Of a DNA stretch of 64,000 nt, positions 37,864 through 54,438 are shown one piece after another. The stretch is from Montifringilla adamsi. Its lineage: Eukaryota > Chordata > Aves > Passeriformes > Passeridae. A program made the position numbers and the translations under genes. A model generated the notes under the pieces. The model saw nothing but the letters and a program-made list of their open reading frames with translations. It was not told where the DNA came from and ran no database searches. The stretch's first letter is position 1; every line of letters starts with the position of its first letter. Where the stretch lies: the NCBI GenBank assembly GCA_017590115.1, contig JAGGNK010006571.1, positions 620,001 to 684,000 on the forward strand, in the 5' to 3' direction.

Positions 37864-40044
37864 ATGGTCATATTAAACATCTTGACCTTCCCTTTGCCTT
37901 TACATGTCCTTTTTTCATAGACTCTTCTCGTCTTTGGATATCTCTCCCAATAATACTCTCAGCAGTGTTTTGGCTTCTGTTGGTAGCATCCAGATAGCAG
38001 TTAAGGCTCTGTTTCTTATCTGCATTTTCTGATGTTGTAAATGCTGTCTGAGGTCTGTATATGTGTATATAGAAGTGTCCTGACACCCTAAAACCTTGGA
38101 TTAAAAAGAATGTGCATTGTACATCTTTAAAAAGTATATTAATTTATTAAATCTAGTTGTCACTTTATTTTGGACTGCTGTTCTGTTGACAATGTGCCAC
38201 AAAGCAATAGTGCAAAGAGGCAAGATGTTTTTATAAAATTTGGAGCTTACTTTATGGTGTTCATAACAGTTCTTATTGTAGTAATACAGTATGATTTTTC
38301 ATGAGTGGAAAGGCCACGTAGAGAATATCAAAAGTAAATAACTGTCTTACAGTCAGCAATGAAGTTGCTATGTTGAGAACATAATGAACTATGTATCTTG
38401 CTGTCCAGTCTTTTTTATTATTTTGTATAACACCAAAGCTGTTGTACATTTTTCTATTGCCTGATTGTTTTTCATGTGTCAGAGTTTGTAATATTGTACA
38501 GTTGATGTTAAATCAAGAAAATATTTCCTCTTCTGAGAATTCAGATGTACTTGTTGAGGCTCAGCTGGATTTTTCTGTTTGGTTGAAGGGGGTAGGTGGG
38601 TGTTTGCTTTGGGATCAGGATTCCATTAATTGAAACAGTAAGTAAAAATTTACTAAGGCTAGGTGATGGAAGTATTTAAAGGTACCAAGAAAAATTAAGT
38701 AGGTTCACAACTTAAAATGTAGCCAGTTTCTTATCAATATTAGAATTTTACAGGATCTCAAGAAAAGGGATGAACCGTAACTGATGTGCTTGCACAGCAC
38801 AAAGAGCATAGTGTAAGCAATGTCCTGACCTGATCCTTAGTTAAACAGTGTGAAATCTTTTTTTCTGCAAGTTACCAAAGTTGAAAATTGTAGTATGAAT
38901 TTTATATTGCACAATTACTTTAAAAAAAAAACAAACCCAACCAAAAAAAATTCTCTCAGAATTGGTCACTGTGAATTTTTACAGGAATAATACTGAAGAA
39001 GTGATTTATCATGTACCATTTATGGCCTGAGGGGCAGGGAAATACATATGCTATTAAACAGGCAAGGAAAAGTTAGCAGATTTCTTTGCAAGAACACAGT
39101 CAAACAAGAGCCACCAAACCAAGTCTGTGTTATTTCTATATGTAGATAGAGTTCTTTTGCAGTAATATTTGGGGGTGGGGGTGGGGGTTATGTAGATAAA
39201 GAAAACACGTAACAGTATCTCAAAGCTTTAAGTAGCATCAGATCACATGCTTAGATTGCAGTATTTTTGCTGGACCAATGTGGAAAATGTGAATATCCAT
39301 TGCAGTAATGAGAAAATGGATGGAACATTTAACTTGCTATTCAGTACACTCTCCTTCAGTATTCTGTACTTTACCATGTGTGTATATAATTAACACTTGA
39401 GAATCTGGCAGGTGCTTTTAAAGTGTCATCTCCTTTTATTGATGTTGCATCTCTGATCTGACATGGTATGAGCTAATGCAGTCCAGGCTGTGATGGGGGT
39501 AGTTCATTCTCTTGGTGTCTGGACTCATGTTCTAAGGCAGCGAGCACAAGCCAAATGCATCTGAATCTAGTGGCAGGAGGATTGGGCTGTCACTCTCAGA
39601 TCTGTACTATTTTTCAGAATTACTGTTGTCCTGATGGTTTTGAACCACAAATATTACCCTTTGGAGTGATTTATTAGAAAATTTCCAGTGAAATGAAATC
39701 ATAGAAAAATAGCCAAAATATTTTTTTTTCATTTATTGTTGCTGATTTAATGCGGAACTGAGTATATATTCGCCCCATATATTTTTGATGTGCATAAATA
39801 TTGCATTTGATTATTTACAGTGGTGTACATTGTGGGACAGATATATTTTCACAATAATAAATTCACTGGTAACATACATTCTTACTTATGCCAAGATTCT
39901 GTTTTTGACATACCTTTCACAAACAGTTGCAAAATGGTCTTGCCACTCAAATGTTGCAAGCACTACTGTGCATCACACAGAATTTTCTGTAGTATGGTAC
40001 TTGTAACTGTGTTTTTATCCAGACAAACTGGTCTTAATATTAAA
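37864..40044 (+). other. MARCHF6: MARCHF6 3' untranslated region (extent estimated)
   Basis: AT-rich sequence after the stop codon without further coding signal. Poly(A) signal candidates are ATTAAA near 38,098 and 38,146, AATAAA at 39856-39861 and ATTAAA at 40039-40044. I chose the last as the end. Further AATAAA motifs near 41,302 and 41,620 would allow a longer UTR. It contains a G-rich 6-mer repeat at 39171-39188. Confidence 0.5.
39171..39188 (+). repeat. (GGGGGT)3 tandem in the MARCHF6 3' UTR
   Basis: Three runs of five G separated by single T. It stands out in an AT-rich UTR and could allow a two-tier G-quadruplex in the RNA. Confidence 0.8.
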
Positions 40045-42327
40045 ATTTATTAAGAAAAAGCCTTTGTGCTGTTTCTTACTACTGGTATTTTACAAGTCAT
40101 GAAAGAAAATAGCAAATCAGGCCAGTCATGCAATGTGAACTGCAGCTATTTTGATGTAGCTTACAGTATCTGTATTTGCTCTTTTTTTTTTTTTTAATGG
40201 AAAACTGGTTTCGAATCCAACTGTTGTGCTGGCATTTGCACTGCTTTACAGATCCCAGGTGAAGTTTGTTTCCAGAACTGTCCATTGTGAACTTCTCAGA
40301 AATCTCATCTCTTCATTTTATTTTTCAAAAGAATATGGAGGTTGTAGAGAACAGGAATTAAATAACAGTACTTTATAAAATTGTTTTAAATTTCACTGGT
40401 TTGCCTTATTGTGTGCTGTGTACTCCCCTGGCATAGAACTTGTTAAGTAAGCTTGTAAGTTAAGTGGCTGATTCTGACACAGCTGATGAGCACTGTACCA
40501 GTGGCTTCCATCTGTGCTGGAGTGATGCAGAGTGCTGTGTGCTCCTGTTACTTTTCAAGTGGGAAAGTGTGTGTGTGTGTGCACTCTTCCAACACAATTT
40601 GTGTTGACCCTGGTCTTGACTGGAGGGCTTGGAGGTGTGTACTGGCTCAATTGTATCCCCTTTGTATGTTGAGAATTGATACTGTTAGTTCCACAGGCCT
40701 TCATCCAAGAACTGTCAGATGGCTCTGTAGCTATCTTGTGCATATGGAAAAAAGTTAATTGCAGCATAGCTTTGACTGTTTTTACACAGGTTATTTTATA
40801 TTGATTAAAAATAGTTAAAACTCTGCATCTTTTCTGTCTGCCCCTTCTCTATTGAGTGAAGCCAAAGTTACTTGAGTTTGTTTCTGAGGGCCCTTCGGTA
40901 CCTGTAGCTGCTTTGTGTCAGTGACTTCCTCAGTAAGATGCCAACTCCAGCCTATTACAGTGCTCACATCACTTTTCTGCTGAGTGCATTAATTCTTTCC
41001 TTGCCCTCCCCTATGCTTGTGTAAAGGTTTTCATAAAATCTTCACAGCAGCCAGTGTTCTTCAGAACTCTAAAAGCTTCACAAAGGCCTGTACCTCACAA
41101 AGCACAAATGACTCGGGTTTGATTGCCTGGCATGCTGATCAGCATCATTTTGTTTCCTTGGACATCGCTGTCCATGTGTTTACATCCAGATTGGAAAGGT
41201 TTTGTGGTAGGATCAGTGTTCTTGTTCTGCTTGCCTTGGGAATAATGGCCACTGTACAGCCTGGGCAATGAGTGAGGTTCTTGGCAGAAATGATGATACA
41301 AATAATAAAAACATTAAACAAGGAATTGAATCTTGGTAGTGTAATGAAGTTCAGGGTGCAAAATAAAAGAAGCTGTTTTCTGAAACAGATGAGGAAACAG
41401 CTTTTACAAAGCATAATGGTAAGTTAGAGCTCTCTTAATTAGTAGCTGGAACTAAAGAATTGCATAGTTAACAGCAATTTTTTTAAACTGTGCATCTGGT
41501 TTTAATTTCTTCATTAAGAAGTAACCATAAATTGAGAAATTATATGCAGAAATCAAAGTTACTCAATAATGGAAAATTTTTAAAGATTGCATTTCTAGAT
41601 GTCAAATACCATTTCAAAATAAACTGAATGTTTTGAGTTCAGTATAATACCAAGAGATGGAGCAATGGCAAAATTATTTCACAGCTCTGCATATCAGTTT
41701 TTCTGCTTTTCTGCTTACCTGCTATTATCTCTTACCTGTTGAGTACTGGCCAACACCAAAGCTGCAGAGGCATTTTCCCCTATATAAGGTGAAGTCAAAC
41801 ATCTGGAGGTGTCTACATCAGGTGTGGGAAGAGGGGGTGGTATTTAACATTACTTGCCTTTCAAGAGCTGTTTGTATTCCTGAAAAGGACACTAGTTTTA
41901 CTTAGAATTCCTTGTTGCTTACCAAGCCAGAGAATACTGCAAAGCTCTTTTATTTATATTGGATAGAGTTTCTGTATTAGAATCTCAATAGTGCAGAGCT
42001 GCACTGGTGTGCCATGTTCAGCAGATACAAATTGCCTAAGTGGCTTGCTAGGGTTAGATAAGGAATGTGATGGATCTAAAAAATACTGCTGGATTAGAAT
42101 GGAGAGTCCATGGGATATTTTGACTAGCTGTTAGTAGGAGTCATGGAAGTAGGAAGCAGCAGAAATTCTAAGGTATGCTTTATAGCAGCATTTCTGGCAG
42201 TGCTGCTATAAAGCAACAATTGCATCCATGGATATGCTTTTAAATGTTCTTTATATACAAGACTCGGTATTATACAGTGGGAGGAAATACTTCTAGGAAG
42301 CAGCATAGATTCATATAAAGAGAGTAT
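40045..42327. other. Intergenic sequence between MARCHF6 and ROPN1L, first part
   Basis: No gene recognised. A T-tract lies at 40,182-40,195 and a (GT) tract near 40,568-40,582. AATAAA motifs near 41,302 and 41,620 might serve a longer MARCHF6 3' UTR. The strong hairpin at 42176-42215 is listed separately. Confidence 0.6.
42176..42215. repeat. Perfect 15-bp hairpin in the spacer between MARCHF6 and ROPN1L
   Basis: Arms TGCTTTATAGCAGCA and TGCTGCTATAAAGCA are exact reverse complements around the 10-nt loop TTTCTGGCAG. No known element or RNA family recognised. Confidence 0.85.
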
Positions 42328-42617
42328 TTACAAGAGCATGTAGTGACAGGACAAGGGGGGAGTGACTTCAAACTGAAAGAGAGTAGGTTTAATTAAAGAC
42401 ATTCCTTACTGTGACGGTGATGAGACACTGGAATGATGTCAGACAGGGTGATGTTACCCTGAAAAGATGTGCATGTCCCATCACTGGAAATGTTCAAGGC
42501 CAGGTTGGATGGAGCTCTGGGTAACCTGGTCTAGTGAAAGTGCTGGTGCCTGTGGCAGGAGGGTTGGAACTAGGTGATCTCTAAGGTCCAACCCAGCCCA
42601 GTCTGTGATTCTATGAA
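42328..42617 (+). mobile_element. CR1 LINE 3' end, well preserved
   Basis: Clear CR1 tail: CACTGGAAATGTTCAAGGCC, AGGTTGGATGGAGCTCTGGG, TGGAACTAGGTGATCTCTAA, CCAACCCAGCCCAGTCTGTG and terminal ATTCTATGA. The 5' boundary is approximate. Confidence 0.92.
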
Positions 42618-43950
42618 AATATATTTCATTAAATACAGAAAAAAAATTTCTACCTACATGCTGCTGTTTCCCATAATACAGTGTGGCAGCTTTTTGCATG
42701 ATTTCACTGCACTGGACCAAATTGCTGGAAGAATTAAGAATATTGCATCTACTTTTGGAGCATTTTAGGGATAGTTTTGAGTGTGTGCAATGACCACAGA
42801 TGAGAGATAATATGCATCTTGCTGTTCATCTCTTATCACTATCACTTTGAAAAACTGCACTGTGAAATCAGTTTAATTGAATTGTATTCTGTAAGCTCCT
42901 GCAGGATAATGTTTTCTTCATGTTTTTCTTGCTGTAGTATTCTTAAATGAGTAGATGCTTTAAAACAACTAAAGGATAGAAATGAATGTCATTGTATGTC
43001 AGAAGTTTGCTGTTTTCATTAGTTACAGGAATCTGCAAAGTATTTTGAGGCCAAATAATTAGCCTGTAGCTTATGCTAAGTATTCCTGTTTTATGAAAGA
43101 TTAAACAGTTGTTAAAATGTGTGTTTATTGCTTTCCAGAGCACACCATTTTATCTTTGTCCTGCATGGCCTTGCATGTTCATCAGCAGGGACATAATGTG
43201 GATTAAAAAGGCCTGGCTTCTAATAAGGTTGTGTGCTTCTGCAGTAACTGCTTGGCCTGTTTGGAGCATGCAGCACCCAAGTTTCTTTGGAGCAACGGCT
43301 TGTGAAGGCTTTCTGAAGTGAATAATCCTATTACCAAGTTGATTTGAGTGCTCAGGCTGTGTACAGTCCATGCTAGAAGGTACAGGAGGGGTATTGCTTT
43401 GTAACCAAGAGATGTGCTGGTGTCTTTACCTGATGCCAGTCAGGCTACCTCTGGTGCTGTCTTTATCTGCAGTGGAAAGAAGACTTTGTGGAAGAGAGGG
43501 CACTTTAGTTCCTCACATTCTGGAGCAGTGGGAGTGCCCACACTTCCTCACGATGGACCAGCAGCTGCTGAGAAGCAGCTGGCACTGGCTGTGCTGTTCT
43601 CGGTGGTGGCAGACTCTCAGTCTGTGGAGCCTGACCAACAGTACTGGTCCACCAGAGGTTTCTTGTGGCTGAACTGTTCTTGGGAGCAGCAGCTGCTGTG
43701 AGTAAAGGAAATTTTTGGGGATACATTGCCCCGTCTCTTTTTCAGTTCACTCAGCATTTCTTCTTATTTCATCCAAGCCAGGAAAAGAGGTGCAAGAATG
43801 CCAAAGGCAAGATGGACATGCCACCCTAACACTGCTAACCCAGTAGAGCATCCTTGTGGCCATGCAGGGACCAGCAGGCTACAGGGAACCCAGGCACCTG
43901 CAGGAACTGGCCTCCCCGCCATGGGCTCTGCCACTTACATGGTGCCAAGA
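42618..43950. other. Intergenic sequence, no recognised gene; GC-richer block at 43,360-43,950
   Basis: 42.6-43.36 kb is AT-rich with nothing recognised. 43,360-43,950 is GC-richer and open in several frames on both strands (up to about 100 codons), but none resembles a known protein and no splice structure is evident. It may be an unrecognised repeat. Confidence 0.5.
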
Positions 43951-43954
43951 TGTT

Positions 43955-44560
43955 CACAGAATGAATCAAGTTGGAAAAGATGTCTGAGATCAAGACCAGC
44001 CTAGCAACTGGACCATGGTGCTAAGTGCCACATGCAGCCTTTCCTTAAACACCACCAGGGACAGTAATTCTACCACCTCCCTGGATCAACCCTTCCACTG
44101 TCTAATTGCCCCTTCTGTGAAGAAATTCTTCTTAATATCCAAGCAAAATGTCTTAATGTCCCCTGCCACAGCTTAAGGCTATGCTCCCTTACTCTGTCAC
44201 TGGTTGTATGGGAGAAGATGCCAACCCTCACCTGCCCACAGCCTCCTTTCAGGCAGCTGAAGAGAGCAATAAGGTTACCCCTGAGACTCTCCTCCAGGCT
44301 AAACACCCCTCCCTTCCCCAGCTGTTCCTCACAGGACTTGTGCTCCAGGCCCTTGTCCAGCTTTGTCACCCTCCAGTTCCTCCCTGAATTGAGAGGACAC
44401 AGGATTCGAGGTGGAGCCTCACCAGGGCCGCGTACAGGGGCAGAATCACTTCCCTCATCCTCCTGGCCACGCTCCTGCTGTTCCAGGCCAGGATGTCACC
44501 TGGGCCCACTGCTGGCTCGTGTCCAGCCGCTGTACCCTCCAGCCTACTCCGACCCACCTT
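43955..44560 (-). mobile_element. CR1 LINE fragment, minus orientation, ending next to the ROPN1L CpG island
   Basis: Long CR1 copy read on the minus strand. Plus-strand words include CTAATTGCCCCTTCTGTGAA, CTGAGACTCTCCTCCAGGCT, AGGTGGAGCCTCACCAGGGC and ACAGGGGCAGAATCACTTCC. The inner (5'-truncated) end lies about 150 bp before the ROPN1L promoter. Confidence 0.88.
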
Positions 44561-44699
44561 GCAGGCTGCGTCTGTGAATTTACGAATGGTAGACTCGATC
44601 CCCTCATCCATGGTTTGGGCCTTTTCGGAAGTTTGTACAAAGTAGGTGCTGCTCTTGCCCTTTAAACCTCGCCGCCGTTAAGTTTTCCCCCGCCCAGCG

Positions 44700-44756
44700 C
44701 CCGCCCCGGCCCGTCCCTGCGCGTTGCCGTGGCAGCGGGCCGGCGGAGCGGGGCAG
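44700..44756 (+). other. ROPN1L: Probable non-coding first exon of ROPN1L (start uncertain)
   Basis: GC-rich sequence ending GGGGCAG before the donor GTGAGG at 44757. Splicing from here to the acceptor TTTCTTTCAG before 46775 would join it to the 17-nt leader preceding the start codon. The 5' limit is a guess. The assignment is inference from promoter position and splice sites. Confidence 0.45.
44723..44736 (+). promoter_or_regulatory. RFX X-box motif
   Basis: GTTGCCGTGGCAGC: two inverted half-sites, GTTGCC and GGCAGC, with a 2-nt spacer. Only one base differs from the ideal palindromic X-box GTTGCC-NN-GGCAAC. RFX factors bind this motif in promoters of cilia and flagella genes, which fits ROPN1L downstream. 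Confidence 0.8.
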
Positions 44757-45189
44757 GTGAGGGGCGGTGTCCGGGCCTTCCCCGAGCCCCGGGGCGGCCG
44801 CCGAGGGGGTGGCCGGGGCGCCGGGGCCGTGGGCGGCCCTGGGGCTCCCTCCGGCCTACGAGGGGCCGCGCCGGGGCCGCTGCCCGCCGGCACTGCCTGC
44901 CCGCAGCTCGGGGCGGGTGGGCCGCGGGCACCCGGGGCTCGGCCAGTCCCGTCTGTGTGCGGACACGCCTTGGCCTTGTTTCCCGAACACCTAGCGCTGG
45001 CTTGGGGTGCGTGGAAGGAAAAGAATAGAACATTAGAACTAACTAGAGGAAGTGAAAGTGATGAGCTGATCTTTGTCTCTAGCGAGAGTAAACCATGAGA
45101 AAGTGACGATGGTGAAGGGGTGCAGAGGCTGCCTGACCTAGCTGTGCTTTTCTTTGACCATTAGGTGTGTGTGTATGTATGTAGAGAAG

Positions 45190-45412
45190 GTTCCCTCTGA
45201 ACATCAAGAAACTCTTTTTTTTCCCTGTGAGGGTGACCAAGCAGTGGCACAGGTTGCCCAGCAGGGTGTGGAGTCTCCATTCTTGGAGATTCTTCGAACA
45301 CACTTGGACATGGATTTTTGGCACCCTGCTCACAGGCAGTGCAGGGGGTCAGACCAGCTGACCTCCAAGAAGTCTCTTGCCACCTCTGTACTTCTGTGAG
45401 ACTCTGTGATTA
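45190..45412 (+). mobile_element. CR1 LINE 3' end in ROPN1L intron 1
   Basis: CR1 words in sense: GGCACAGGTTGCCCAGCAGG, GTGTGGAGTCTCCATTCTTG, GGAGATTCTTCGAACACACT and a tail ending CTGTGAGACTCTGTGAT. Confidence 0.88.
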
Positions 45413-52552
<7,140 letters not shown>

Positions 52553-53195
52553 TCAGTCCTACTCTTCAGCATGAGGTGAGAGGAAAAATAAAAGAAGGAA
52601 CAAATAAGTTCAAGAAAATAATTTGTTTTCAAAGTACCATAATTTGCACATTTCAGAACAACATGATCCTCTTCTCTGGCATTTCCTTTTCTTTGTTCTG
52701 CTCTTGAGATGGTCCTTCAGGGGATTATTCATTGAATAATACATGGTTATATTGTTCTCCAGCCTCTGAGATACTGATGGCCACCCCTAGGGAGTGAGCC
52801 CTTCACTCATCTGCTTATATTGGATTTAGCAAAAGTTGTTTTGTTACTGAGCTTCCTAACTACATTTGATAACTGATTAAGTAAAACATGGAACTGAGTT
52901 AAGCCAGAGCAGCTGTAACTGGAGCATTTCTCATTATGCTTCTGGTAGCTCTGAATTCGTTTTGACTCTGGCACAAATACAGCTGATCCTTAGACTACCT
53001 TGTCTGCCTGGACATGCACTGTTTGAACTGTTTTACCAGGCCCTACTGAAAGAACTTAGTAAGAACCCTGTGGCTGAGCTGGTAGACAAAACCAATGCAA
53101 GGACTGCAGTGGTTCCATATTGTTTTCCCTCTAATTAGAACCCTTTCAGAACGTAAATACCTTTTTTCATTTTTGGATAAACTTGTCTAAATAAA
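52553..53195 (+). other. ROPN1L: ROPN1L 3' untranslated region
   Basis: Runs from the stop codon to AATAAA at 53190-53195, which is followed by GT/T-rich sequence as expected for a poly(A) site. An earlier AATAAA near 52,588 could give a very short UTR. Confidence 0.65.
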
Positions 53196-54173
53196 GATGT
53201 TTTAAAATATATGTTGTTTTCTGACAGGTAAAGCTACTGCATTTGTCACATATGTGAGGAATACCTGACACAGTTGCTTGGTTAGACTGCTGTAACAGGT
53301 ATAGAAGCCTAAATCCATGAAAACTAGACCAAATATTTAGTGACAGATAATCAATCACACTTAATTACAGAAACAACTGAGGTATGAAAGGGTACTAGAG
53401 GCTACAGTAAAACTGGAAAGATTCCCTTTGACTGAGAAGGCCACAACCAGGAGCAACATGAAGTGCCCTCTCTTGGCACACTGAACAAACGGAAGTATTT
53501 TAGGAAAGATGGATCTTGTTCTTTTATAATTGTTTACTCTGTTGAATCAAGAAGCTTGGCTGATGGTGACTGACCTTGCTGAAGTAGATTGTGTGAGGAA
53601 TTAACAAACTGTACATCCTTAATGTCTATCTGCATGTTTTAAGTCTGTTTTATCAACCTCTATCACAAACATTTGTATGTTAGTCCACAGGATGGGAAGC
53701 CTTCCTGGTTATTGTTGGAAGGAAAATTACCTGCTGTTTGAATATGGTACTCAGTAATATTCCAAGTGTCCTTGGTGCCTTCCCCCTAGCTTCTGTGGAG
53801 AGCTACATTCTCATCACCTTTTCCAGATTGTATTGATCCAAATTTTCTTTGAGCATGAGCCTGGGCACACTAACTTTTGTATTATTGTCCATTTAACACC
53901 AGCTACAGTTGAAGATGTTTTATCCTGTTGGAGAACTCTGAAATCTGCCCTCTGGTACATGCTGTAAGTAGGCAATGTCACCTAGGGGTAAGTGTTAGGT
54001 AGGAGGGGGAGCTCTCTTCGTGCATTCCCTGTGTGTAACTGATCTGGACTCCAGGGATTAGCTCTGTTCTATATCCACTACTTACAGGCCAGGAAGGCCA
54101 GAAGTACAACCTCTCATAAATTTTGTTATTCAGCCTTGTCAGAACAACTCAAATACATGAGAGATCAATATAA
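53196..54173. other. Tail-to-tail spacer between ROPN1L and SNRNP48
   Basis: Under 1 kb between the two inferred poly(A) signals. No gene or repeat recognised. This is where the gene order departs from the human arrangement. Confidence 0.7.
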
Positions 54174-54398
54174 TTTATTAACAGATGTATAAATGTTCCA
54201 GATTTACACATTATCTGAAATATACTGCTTCCATCCTGACAAACTGTAGCACTTTTTTGTCTCCAAGCAGCACAGGTGTGATGCAACACCAGTATTATGT
54301 GCACACCTTTACTGTCTTGGGCAAAACAGCAGTAACAATAGTTCTTGTGGAAGTTATGTTCTGAACAGCTGACAAACAAAATCATCAGGTTCTTGTTC
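54174..54398 (-). other. SNRNP48: SNRNP48 3' untranslated region
   Basis: From the stop codon to AATAAA on the minus strand (TTTATT at 54174-54179 on plus). About 225 nt, unusually compact. Confidence 0.7.
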
Positions 54399-54438
54399 CT
54401 ACTTTCTTCTTTTGTGATTGTAATACTTGTCTTCATCC
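54399..54438 (-). CDS. SNRNP48: SNRNP48 exon 9: last 13 codons and stop
   Basis: Encodes DEDKYYNHKRRK after the split Arg codon, then TAG at 54399-54401. The acceptor is TTTTGTTTCAG. It parallels the human ending, which has HKRRK near its C-terminus. Confidence 0.9.

Larger units (their letters stand above)
44660..44990 (+). promoter_or_regulatory. ROPN1L: CpG-island promoter of ROPN1L
   Basis: Abrupt change to very GC- and CpG-rich sequence in an AT-rich region, with GC-box-like CCCCGCCC runs. It contains the X-box at 44723-44736 and a good donor at 44757. It is the only CpG island 5' of ROPN1L in the window, so it is taken as that gene's promoter. Transcription start not resolved. Long open frames here are by-products of GC content. 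Confidence 0.75.

Noticed and set aside
44662..45098. Overlapping 100-124-codon frames on both strands near the ROPN1L promoter
   Set aside because: GC-rich low-complexity translations (Arg, Pro, Gly, Ala) that conflict with each other. Explained by the CpG island.
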